Assembly: GCA_902766265.1 (NCBI GenBank)
Contig: CACXCY010000012.1
Span: 1-8,842, forward strand
Direction of reading: 5' to 3'
Length of the DNA: 8,842 nucleotides
DNA from: an uncultured Bacteroidota bacterium
GTDB taxonomy: Bacteria > Bacteroidota > Bacteroidia > Bacteroidales > P3
Part shown: in pieces, positions 1-5,698 of the stretch
How the letters are laid out: every line of letters starts with the position of its first letter
How positions within the stretch are numbered: position 1 is the stretch's first letter
The notes under the pieces: generated by a model
What the model was told of the DNA's origin: nothing
Databases searched by the model: none
The model's input: the letters and a program-made list of their open reading frames with translations, nothing else
Program-made: the position numbers and the translations under genes

Positions 1-83
1 AAGGGGGGATTCGAACCCCCGGTACCCTAATCGAGTACGACAGTTTAGCAAACTGTTGGTTTCAGCCACTCACCCACCTCTCC
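1..83 (-). tRNA. tRNA-Ser (anticodon GCU), 3' end cut by window edge
   Basis: Read on the minus strand, this folds as a class II tRNA. The acceptor 5' strand is GGAGAGG (83-77). The D stem is GGT/ACC. The anticodon stem is ACAGT/ACTGT around loop TTGCTAA, which puts GCT at 49-47, reading serine codons AGC and AGU. A long variable arm with a GTAC/GTAC stem is typical of tRNA-Ser. The T arm is GGGGG-TTCGAAT-CCCCC. Only the first three bases of the 3' acceptor strand lie in the window, so about four acceptor bases, the discriminator and any CCA are missing. A Bacteroidetes-type promoter lies just upstream, so it need not depend on gpmA readthrough. Confidence 0.95.
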
Positions 84-127
84 GTGTAGCTGTTTAAACT
101 CGCTCACTCACTGAGCGAAATCGGCTG

Positions 128-159
128 CAAAAGTAACAACTTTTTGTTACACCGCCAAA
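128..159 (-). promoter_or_regulatory. Bacteroidetes-type promoter of the tRNA-Ser gene
   Basis: On the minus strand, TACTTTTG (135-128) matches the -7 consensus TAnnTTTG exactly, and TTTG (159-156) matches the -33 element, with a 20-base spacer. Transcription would begin near 121, about 38 bases before the mature tRNA 5' end. The -7 box overlaps one arm of a perfect 7-bp inverted repeat. Confidence 0.65.
133..150 (-). terminator. Perfect 7-bp hairpin downstream of gpmA, possible terminator
   Basis: GTAACAA and TTGTTAC form a perfect 7-bp stem with a 4-base loop, 43 bases after the gpmA stop. On the minus strand it is followed by CTTTTGC, a short T-run, so a weak intrinsic terminator for gpmA is possible. 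It overlaps the -7 box of the tRNA promoter, so it could instead be a regulatory dyad or a coincidence. The stem is AT-rich and modest in stability. Confidence 0.35.
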
Positions 160-193
160 TTTTTTTGCAACTGCGGCGTTTTTCGTCGTTAAG

Positions 194-940
194 TTATTTC
201 TTTTTCGCCTGATTAGCAACTCCTTCTATTTTCTTGCGAATTTCCTCAGGATCGCCCAAAAAGTAGTCTTTTTGCAGCTTCAGGTCATCATTAAATTCAA
301 AAATATAGGGCACAGCCGTAGGGATATTGAACTTGATGATTTCCTCGTTGCCCATAGATTTTAGCTCCTTGACGATGCCGCGCAGCGAATTGCCGTGAGC
401 CACCACTATCACCTGCTCGTGCTGACGCAAAGCGGGGATGATGGTCTCCTTGTAATAGGGCATCAGACGGGCAATAGTGTCGCACAAGGCCTCGGTGGCG
501 GGCAGGTCGGCAGGATTGACGCCAGCATAACGCTGCTCATTGCGGGGATTACGCGGGTCGTTGTCGTCCAGTGCAGGCGGACGGACATCAAAGCTGCGTC
601 GCCAGAGGAGCACCTGCTCGTCGCCATACTTCGCTGCGGTATCGGCTTTGTTGAGCCCCTGGATAGCACCGTAGCTCTTCTCGTTGAGCCGCCAGCTCTT
701 CTGCACGGGCAGCCAGTCCATATCCATAGCATCCAGAATCTGGTTGAGCGTTTTGACAGCACGTTTCAGATAGGAGGTGAAGCATATCTCAGGATGGAAT
801 CCCTCCTTCTTCATCAACTTGCCTGCCTCGTAGGCCTCACGAATGCCGTTCTCGGTCAGATCCACATCGGTCCAGCCGGTAAAAAGATTCAGCTTATTCC
901 ATTCACTTTCGCCGTGGCGAACTAAAATCAGTGTTTTCAT
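194..940 (-). CDS. gpmA: 2,3-bisphosphoglycerate-dependent phosphoglycerate mutase
   Basis: This cytosolic enzyme interconverts 3- and 2-phosphoglycerate in glycolysis and gluconeogenesis through a phosphohistidine. The 248-residue protein matches the usual GpmA length (about 250). It opens with the histidine phosphatase signature LVRHGESEWN, with catalytic His9. Arg60, Glu87 (RLNEKSYGAIQGLNK) and the second catalytic histidine His182 (VVAHGNSLRG) are all present, as is the dPGM segment RRSFDVRPP, so it should be active. The ATG at 940 is preferred because it places MKTLILVRHGES at the usual family start. A TTG four codons upstream (952) would add MSTN and is less likely. There is no clear Shine-Dalgarno sequence. 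The gene begins 48 bases after lgt and is probably read through from it, since no promoter was seen between them. Confidence 0.97.
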   Translation of the reverse strand: MKTLILVRHGESEWNKLNLFTGWTDVDLTENGIREAYEAGKLMKKEGFHPEICFTSYLKRAVKTLNQILDAMDMDWLPVQKSWRLNEKSYGAIQGLNKADTAAKYGDEQVLLWRRSFDVRPPALDDNDPRNPRNEQRYAGVNPADLPATEALCDTIARLMPYYKETIIPALRQHEQVIVVAHGNSLRGIVKELKSMGNEEIIKFNIPTAVPYIFEFNDDLKLQKDYFLGDPEEIRKKIEGVANQAKKK

Positions 941-988
941 ATTGGTTGACAATTATTGTGGCGAGGGGCGCTGCTGACCCCCCGACGC

Positions 989-1837
989 TTATTTCTTGGG
1001 AATAAATATCTGGTTTGAGATTTTTCCTTTATACCCCAACACCACCATGACGATGCCTAGCGCAATAAACGGCATACTGAGCCATTGTCCCATGTCGAGC
1101 AACATACCTTTCTCGAAATCCACCTGCTCCTCTTTTACAAACTCGATAATCAGGCGCATGCCGAACAGGGCGATGAGCCACCAGCCGAACAGCACGCCCG
1201 TGCGTAACTTGCCCTTCTTCTTGCGGTACACGACATAGCTGACGAGGAAAATGACAAGGTACGAAAGCGCCTCGTAGAGTTGGGTGGGATGTTTGGGTAC
1301 CGTCTCATGGTTACGCTCAAAAACAAAGCCCCATGGCAACGACGTCTCCACACCATAGATTTCAGAATTCATGAGGTTGCCCAGACGGACAAAGGCGCCA
1401 CCCAGAGCCACCACAATGACCAACCGGTCGAGCAGCCACCAAGGATTCATCCGTTTCTTGCGGTAGAAGAGCCACAGGGCGATGAGGATAGCCAGTGCTG
1501 CCCCGTGACTGGCCAGTCCTTGATAGCCGATGAACTGACCCGTCCGCATGTCGAGAGGCAGAATTATTTCCAGCCAGTGCTCCGATGTCAGGAAGTAGTC
1601 GGGCTGATAAAAAAGGCAATGTCCCAGTCGCGCACCTACCAAAATGGCGACAAACATCCATATCACGAGCACGTCCAGATAGTTTTCCTCCACCTTTTCG
1701 CGCTTGAATATCTTGAGCATGATGATATAGCCGAAGAGAAAGGCAAAGAGGAAACCTAACGAATACCACCGCAGACCGAACGACCCGATGTGGCAGATCA
1801 CTGGGTCAACGTTCCAATGGATGAATAGCTCTGTCAT
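989..1837 (-). CDS. lgt: Prolipoprotein diacylglyceryl transferase
   Basis: Lgt is an inner-membrane enzyme that moves a diacylglyceryl group from phosphatidylglycerol to the lipobox cysteine of prolipoproteins, the first step of lipoprotein maturation. The 282-residue protein is full length and rich in hydrophobic segments (about 20-41, 55-77, 112-125, 138-155, 190-204, 213-232, 253-268). Family landmarks are visible: GARLGHCLFY (68-77), His111 in GLASHGAA, the Lgt signature RLGNLMNSEIYG (151-162), HPTQLYEA (183-190) and Arg228 in MRLIIEFVKEEQ. The ATG at 1837 follows the rny stop codon directly with no intervening base, which suggests translational coupling. The C-terminus is basic (IPKK). 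Confidence 0.97.
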   Translation of the reverse strand: MTELFIHWNVDPVICHIGSFGLRWYSLGFLFAFLFGYIIMLKIFKREKVEENYLDVLVIWMFVAILVGARLGHCLFYQPDYFLTSEHWLEIILPLDMRTGQFIGYQGLASHGAALAILIALWLFYRKKRMNPWWLLDRLVIVVALGGAFVRLGNLMNSEIYGVETSLPWGFVFERNHETVPKHPTQLYEALSYLVIFLVSYVVYRKKKGKLRTGVLFGWWLIALFGMRLIIEFVKEEQVDFEKGMLLDMGQWLSMPFIALGIVMVVLGYKGKISNQIFIPKK

Positions 1838-3382
1838 TTATTTTGCGTAGTTGACGGCGCGAGTCTCGCGGATGACGGTTACCTTTATCTGTCCTGGATA
1901 GGTCATCTCGTTCTGAATCTGGCGAGACAAGTCGTAGGAGAGTTTGTTGGCTTCCACATCGCTCACCTTCTCGGCACCTACGATGACACGCAACTCGCGT
2001 CCTGCCTGGATGGCATAGGTCTTCACCACACCGGGGTAACTCATTGCCATCGACTCCAGCTTGTTGAGACGATTGATGTAGGCCTCCACCACTTCGCGGC
2101 GAGCACCGGGACGGGCTCCGCTGATGGCGTCGCACACCTGGATGATGGGTGCTATCAGGCACGTCATCTCCGTTTCGTCGTGGTGCGCACCGATGGCGTT
2201 GCATACATCGGCATTCTCTTTGTATTTCTCAGCCAGCTTCATACCCAGGATGGCATGTGGCAGCTCGGGCTCTGTCTCAGGCACCTTGCCAATGTCATGC
2301 AGCAGTCCTGCACGTTTGGCCAGTTTGGGGTTCAGACCAAGCTCGCTAGCCATAGTGGCAGCCAAATTTGCCACCTCACGGCTATGCTGCAACAGGTTCT
2401 GTCCATAGGAAGAACGGTATTTCATACGGCCCACCATACGCATCAGCTCGTGGTTCATATTGTTGATGCCCAAGTCTATGCAAGTACGCTTACCCACCTC
2501 GACAATCTCTTGCTCTATTTGTCTACGGGTCTTAGCCACCACCTCTTCAATACGGGCAGGGTGGATGCGGCCGTCGGTCACCAGTTTATGGAGCGACAGA
2601 CGGGCTATCTCACGGCGCACAGGGTCGAATCCCGAAAGGATGATGGCGTCAGGCGAATCGTCGATGATAATCTCCACGCCTGTGAGCGACTCGAGGGTGC
2701 GGATATTGCGGCCTTCGCGGCCAATGATGCGGCCCTTCACCTCCTCGTTCTCCAGGTTGAACACCGTCACGGTATTCTCGATAGCGGCCTCGGTAGCGGT
2801 GCGCTGTATGGATTGTATCACAATTTTCTTGGCCTGCTCGTTGGCAGTCATCTTGGCCTCCTCCACAATGTCCACCACACTGTTGGCAGCTTCAACCCTG
2901 GCCTCGTCGGTAATGGCGTCAATCAGCTGCTGCTTGGCCTCGTCAGCAGTCATGCCGGCAATATGCTCCAGCTTGTTCACGCTCTCCTTGTATACCTTCT
3001 CCACCTCCTGCTGCCGCTTATTGAGAAGCTCTATTTGGTTGTTGAGGTTGTCGCTGGCGGCCTTGAGCTCGTTGCTCTTCTTCTGAAGGTCCTCCACCTT
3101 CTGTGTCAACGTCTGCTCACGCTGTTTCAGTTTCTGTTCCGCGTCGTGCAGCTTGTTGTTGCGGTCGTTCACCTGCTTGTCATATTCGCTTTTCATCTGC
3201 AGGTATTTCTCCTTGGCCTGCAAAATCTTCTCCTTCTTGATGCTCTCGCCTTCTTTCTCAGCGTCTTTCAGAGTTTGTTGGCTTTTGGCCAGCAGTTTGT
3301 TCTTCATTACTGTGGTGGTCAGTAGCACTCCGCCGCCGGCACCCACAACGATTCCGATGATTGCAAATAATATTCCGTTCAT
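1838..3382 (-). CDS. rny: Ribonuclease Y
   Basis: RNase Y is a membrane-anchored endoribonuclease that starts mRNA decay. At 514 residues it matches the usual length of about 520. Domain order is classical. An N-terminal membrane segment (about 3-22, rich in Ile, Val and Gly) is followed by a long charged coiled coil (about 30-200), a KH RNA-binding domain with the loop GRIIGREGRN (217-226), and an HD phosphohydrolase domain. Metal ligands expected for HD are present: His333 (LQHSREVA), His362-Asp363 (LLHDIGK), His400-His401 (AHHDE) and Asp418 (VCDAISG). The conserved C-terminal segment includes GREL and PGQIKVTVIRE. No Shine-Dalgarno sequence precedes the ATG. The upstream 175 bases hold a structured RNA candidate, and lgt begins on the base after the stop. 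Confidence 0.97.
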   Translation of the reverse strand: MNGILFAIIGIVVGAGGGVLLTTTVMKNKLLAKSQQTLKDAEKEGESIKKEKILQAKEKYLQMKSEYDKQVNDRNNKLHDAEQKLKQREQTLTQKVEDLQKKSNELKAASDNLNNQIELLNKRQQEVEKVYKESVNKLEHIAGMTADEAKQQLIDAITDEARVEAANSVVDIVEEAKMTANEQAKKIVIQSIQRTATEAAIENTVTVFNLENEEVKGRIIGREGRNIRTLESLTGVEIIIDDSPDAIILSGFDPVRREIARLSLHKLVTDGRIHPARIEEVVAKTRRQIEQEIVEVGKRTCIDLGINNMNHELMRMVGRMKYRSSYGQNLLQHSREVANLAATMASELGLNPKLAKRAGLLHDIGKVPETEPELPHAILGMKLAEKYKENADVCNAIGAHHDETEMTCLIAPIIQVCDAISGARPGARREVVEAYINRLNKLESMAMSYPGVVKTYAIQAGRELRVIVGAEKVSDVEANKLSYDLSRQIQNEMTYPGQIKVTVIRETRAVNYAK

Positions 3383-3397
3383 GATGTTTGATAGATG

Positions 3398-3545
3398 TTT
3401 GGGAGGAAGAGCCGGAAGTGGGGAAGGAAGAAAGAAACCTGCATCTCGCCCGCCGAGAGTTATGGTAAACTCCGAAACGAAAGGATTTGAGTGCCGGGCG
3501 TCTCAGCCATACAACCTACCCACCCTGAGCGTACTCGGTTTGTAA
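3398..3545 (-). ncRNA. Candidate 6S-like RNA between zapA and rny
   Basis: On the minus strand this stretch can fold as a long rod. The outer stem pairs 3523-3515 with 3426-3418 (GTGGG/CCCAC plus AGG/CTT-type pairs, one mismatch). A large open bubble follows (3514-3501 against 3446-3427). A perfect 6-bp stem CGCCCG/CGGGCG (3500-3495 with 3452-3447) and an apical hairpin AAATCC/GGA(G)TTT (3488-3483 with 3473-3467) complete it. Outer stem, big central bubble and closed apical arm is the 6S RNA plan. The 3' side can alternatively form TCTCG-GCGGG-CGAGA, reminiscent of the refolding hairpin of 6S RNA. 6S RNA gene ssrS follows zapA in many bacteria. The pairing was worked out by hand and the ends are approximate. 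It could instead be a structured rny leader. No good TAnnTTTG promoter was found, so it may be processed from the zapA transcript. Confidence 0.5.
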
Positions 3546-3565
3546 AATGTGTTGAGTTTACAAAC
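3538..3565 (-). repeat. Perfect 9-bp inverted repeat across the zapA stop codon
   Basis: GTTTGTAAA (3538-3546) and TTTACAAAC (3557-3565) are exact inverted copies separated by 10 bases. The zapA stop codon lies inside one arm. There is no T-run after it on the minus strand, so it is not a classical terminator. It could be an RNA processing hairpin that separates zapA mRNA from the structured RNA downstream, or a protein binding site. Confidence 0.6.
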
Positions 3566-3866
3566 TGTTTTGGGTGGGATGCAGGTAATTCTCAAGCGCG
3601 TTGTCAATCTCCGCGATTTTGTCTATCAGTTTGCCGTCTTTGAATTTCAGGTTTTCCCGTATTTTGTTCAGCTCTGTGGTCTGTTCCAACGCCACCATCG
3701 CCAGTAGGTCTTGATGGTCTCGGTAGGAGTAGTTGTCACCGTATTTCCTGGCTTGCGAGTCTATGAGTTGTGCCGCTTTGCGCAGCGCCTCCTCCTGGCT
3801 CTTGGCTATTTTCAGCTTGTACTTGCGCCCAAGCACGCTGACCGTTACAGGAATCGTCTCCTCCAT
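3558..3866 (-). CDS. zapA: Cell division protein ZapA
   Basis: ZapA is a small cytosolic protein that binds FtsZ and promotes bundling of the Z-ring. The 102-residue product has the family layout: an N-terminal beta-rich segment (IPVTVSVLGRKYKLKI), a helix with EEALRKAAQLIDSQ, then the YRDHQDLLAMVALEQTTEL helix and a C-terminal heptad-rich helix used for dimerisation. The length is typical. The ATG at 3866 is chosen. An in-frame GTG at 3872 abuts the stop codon of the upstream gene and would add two residues, and the sequence cannot decide between them. With a gap of 0 or 6 bases the two genes are surely co-transcribed. Assignment rests on recognising the family pattern; sequence identity across ZapA proteins is low. 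Confidence 0.88.
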   Translation of the reverse strand: MEETIPVTVSVLGRKYKLKIAKSQEEALRKAAQLIDSQARKYGDNYSYRDHQDLLAMVALEQTTELNKIRENLKFKDGKLIDKIAEIDNALENYLHPTQNSL

Positions 3867-3872
3867 CGTCAC

Positions 3873-4166
3873 TTAGCCGATTTTATTCAGTAAAGATAAG
3901 CTTCTGTCTATAGTCCGAATCAATTGATTAATCTTGAGTTTTATCTCTGTAGAATCGCCCTTCTCTTCCAGCGTATTCCTTAACTTTAAAATTTTGTTTT
4001 CTTCTTTTAAATTATTTAGTGATATATTTAGGTTTTTAATATTTTCTTTTTGCTCTTCCTGACGCTCCGTTTGTCTCAGCAACGATTCTTTCAGCTCCTT
4101 GTTCTCGTCTATCACCTGGTTCACCTTGTATTCGATTCCAGCCAGTTTCGTTTCGTAGTCAAACAT
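3873..4166 (-). CDS. Small coiled-coil protein upstream of zapA (ZapB-like candidate)
   Basis: This 97-residue protein is highly charged and almost all predicted helix. Heptad-like spacing of Leu, Ile and Val through residues 5-65 suggests a coiled coil. A short break (EKGDST) precedes a C-terminal helix IKLKINQLIRTIDRSLSLLN. It has no signal peptide or membrane segment. It lies immediately before zapA, sharing its promoter, and the size and architecture recall ZapB, the coiled-coil partner of ZapA in E. coli, but no sequence homology to ZapB can be claimed by eye. The ATG at 4166 has an AGGAG eight bases upstream (4179-4175), unusual for this lineage. The central part of the gene is very AT-rich: 9 G or C in 70 bases at 3981-4050, far below its neighbours. 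Confidence 0.85.
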   Translation of the reverse strand: MFDYETKLAGIEYKVNQVIDENKELKESLLRQTERQEEQKENIKNLNISLNNLKEENKILKLRNTLEEKGDSTEIKLKINQLIRTIDRSLSLLNKIG

Positions 4167-4277
4167 ACATCATTCTCCTGAAAACTATATGGTTCCATTT
4201 CTGCCTTACCGCGCCTTCGGAACGAATTCCCTTGTTGCCTTGCAGCGCCCTTTCCGACACTTACGTACCCGATATAG
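4167..4277 (-). other. Structured 5' leader of the coiled-coil/zapA transcript
   Basis: About 110 bases lie between the predicted transcription start and the first ATG. On the minus strand they contain a perfect GGAA-TTCG-TTCC hairpin (4230-4219) with a stable tetraloop, enclosed by possible GCGC/GCGC pairing (4248-4245 with 4214-4211). The leader is clearly more GC-rich than the coding start that follows. No known riboswitch class was recognised, and no coding potential of note was found apart from a four-codon frame overlapping the start (ATG ATG TAT GTT TGA). Confidence 0.4.
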
Positions 4278-4283
4278 CGGCTG

Positions 4284-4315
4284 CAAATTTACAACTTTTT
4301 TCTAATATGGGAAAA
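4284..4315 (-). promoter_or_regulatory. Promoter of the coiled-coil/zapA/rny/lgt cluster
   Basis: On the minus strand TAAATTTG (4291-4284) matches the Bacteroidetes -7 consensus TAnnTTTG. TTTT (4315-4312) sits 20 bases upstream in the -33 position, three of four bases matching TTTG. The start would be near 4277. It lies 70 bases or more after the ribBA stop, so ribBA and the zapA cluster are probably separate transcription units. Confidence 0.6.
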
Positions 4316-4394
4316 TAATTTTTCTCCAACCCTCCCAAGTCATTGCCTCGAATGATGTTACGGGCTAATCATGCCTCTGGCAGCGCCGACGGGC

Positions 4395-5615
4395 TCAATC
4401 CTTTTCCTTGATGCCCAATATGTGGCCCATGCGGTCCTGCTTGGTCTTGAGATACCGCTCGTTGTATTTGTTGGGGGCAATAACGATGGGCACCGTCTCC
4501 ACTATCTCCAGCCCGTATCCCTCCAAGCCGCTGCGTTTCACTGGGTTGTTGGTCATCAGGCGCATCTTGCGCACTCCCATGTCGCGCAGTATCTGGGCAC
4601 CGATGCCGTAGTCGCGTTCGTCCGCCTTGAACCCCAGTTTCAGGTTGGCGTCCACCGTGTCGTAGCCCTGTTCCTGCAAGTGGTAGGCCTTCAGTTTGTT
4701 CACCAGGCCGATGCCTCGACCCTCCTGGCTCATGTACAGCACCAACCCTTTGCCCTCTTTCTCTACCATCTCCATAGCGTGGTGCAATTGGTCGCCACAG
4801 TCGCATTTACACGAGCCGAAAATGTCGCCGGTGGCACAGCTGGAATGCACACGCACCAGCACGGGCTCGTCCTCTTGCCACTCGCCCTTTTTCAGCACCA
4901 TGTGGGTAGCGCCGTTGTCCAACTGCGTGTAGGCAATCAGTCGGAAGTTGCCGTGCTCCGTAGGCAGGAACACATCCTCCTCCTTGCGGATGAGCGTCTC
5001 GTGTGCTATACGATAGGAAATGAGGTCCTTGATGGTGACAATCTTGAGACCGTACTTCTCTGCCACCTGCTGCAACTGGGGCATGCGGGCCATGGTACCA
5101 TCGTCGTTGATAATCTCAATCAGGGCACCGCAGGGTTGCATGCCTGCCAGACGCGCCAAGTCGACAGCCGCCTCCGTATGGCCTGCTCTCACAAGGACGC
5201 CGCCATTGCGTGCCCTTAGCGGGTTGATATGGCCGGGACGCCCCAGGTCGGAGGGCTTCGTCGAAGGGTCGGCCAAAGCGTTGATGGTGGCCGCGCGGTC
5301 ATGCATCGACACCCCCGTGGTGCAGCCCTTGCCCAGCAAGTCCACCGTCACGGTGAACGGCGTACCCAGCAGCGAAGTGTTGTCGTGCACCTGCATGTCG
5401 AGGTTCAACTCCTTGCAGCGGGCCTCCGTCACGGGACAGCAGAGCACCCCACGGCCGTTCTTGAGCATGAAGTTCACATGCTCAGGCGTAATCTTTTCGG
5501 CAGCCATGATGAAGTCGCCCTCGTTCTCGCGGTCCTCATCGTCCACCACAATCACAAATCTGCCATCCTTGAAGTCCTCGATGGCCTCTTCTATAGTATT
5601 GAGTTTAAATTCCAT
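4395..5615 (-). CDS. ribBA: Bifunctional 3,4-dihydroxy-2-butanone-4-phosphate synthase / GTP cyclohydrolase II
   Basis: This fusion enzyme makes both precursors of riboflavin. The N-terminal RibB half (about 1-200) turns ribulose 5-phosphate into the butanone phosphate and formate. The C-terminal RibA half (about 207-400) opens the GTP ring. RibB shows DDEDRENEGDFIMAAE (25-40), the acidic Mg site, plus GCTTGVS and GHTEAAVDLARLAG. RibA shows RVHSSCATGD with zinc cysteines 260, 271 and 273, QEGRGIGL (297-304), and DANLKLGFKADERDYGIGAQ followed by NNPVK. All key elements are intact in both halves, and 406 residues is the normal length. The ATG at 5615 has no Shine-Dalgarno sequence. The only leader is short, and no FMN riboswitch is visible. 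Confidence 0.97.
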   Translation of the reverse strand: MEFKLNTIEEAIEDFKDGRFVIVVDDEDRENEGDFIMAAEKITPEHVNFMLKNGRGVLCCPVTEARCKELNLDMQVHDNTSLLGTPFTVTVDLLGKGCTTGVSMHDRAATINALADPSTKPSDLGRPGHINPLRARNGGVLVRAGHTEAAVDLARLAGMQPCGALIEIINDDGTMARMPQLQQVAEKYGLKIVTIKDLISYRIAHETLIRKEEDVFLPTEHGNFRLIAYTQLDNGATHMVLKKGEWQEDEPVLVRVHSSCATGDIFGSCKCDCGDQLHHAMEMVEKEGKGLVLYMSQEGRGIGLVNKLKAYHLQEQGYDTVDANLKLGFKADERDYGIGAQILRDMGVRKMRLMTNNPVKRSGLEGYGLEIVETVPIVIAPNKYNERYLKTKQDRMGHILGIKEKD

Positions 5616-5658
5616 AATAATATTCTACAAACCCTCGGGCGACGTTGCTCGAGCTGTG

Positions 5659-5666
5659 CAAAGATA
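5659..5666 (-). promoter_or_regulatory. Probable -7 box of the ribBA promoter
   Basis: TATCTTTG on the minus strand (5666-5659) matches TAnnTTTG exactly and would start transcription near 5652, 36 bases before the ribBA ATG. The -33 region is poor: TTTG occurs at 5681-5678, only 11 bases upstream, and nothing good sits at the normal 19-21 spacing. The box is only about 28 bases past the stop of the preceding gene. Confidence 0.5.
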
Positions 5667-5667
5667 T

Positions 5668-5698
5668 GAAAAAAAAACAAATGGTATTAAGCCCTACC
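5668..5698 (-). terminator. Possible weak terminator of the leucine-rich-repeat gene
   Basis: On the minus strand GGTA...TACC (5698-5695 with 5686-5683) can pair across the stop codon, with a run of nine T beginning nine bases after the stem (5677-5669). The stem is only 4 bp with an 8-base loop, so this is weak; the T-run could simply be spacer in the ribBA promoter. Confidence 0.3.

Noticed and set aside
151..185. CCGC...GCGG followed by TTTTT on the plus strand as a terminator
   Set aside because: The stem is only 4 bp around a 17-base loop, and no plus-strand gene precedes it.
2180..3325. Long open frame on the plus strand opposite rny
   Set aside because: It is the antisense shadow of a clear RNase Y gene; its translation is Leu and His rich with no recognisable domain.
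3485..3530. CTGAGA motif with flanking G-rich sequence, like part of a TPP riboswitch
   Set aside because: The second conserved TPP segment (the CTGATC...GATAATGCCAGCG-type core) is missing, and rny is not a thiamine gene. The 6S-like fold explains the sequence better.
4167..4277. GGAAGG-like stretch as possible SRP RNA
   Set aside because: The conserved SRP apical loop and its asymmetric internal loop are not present; only scattered short similarities.
4371..5219. Long open frame on the plus strand opposite ribBA
   Set aside because: It lies wholly opposite the intact RibBA catalytic motifs, and its translation shows no family pattern.
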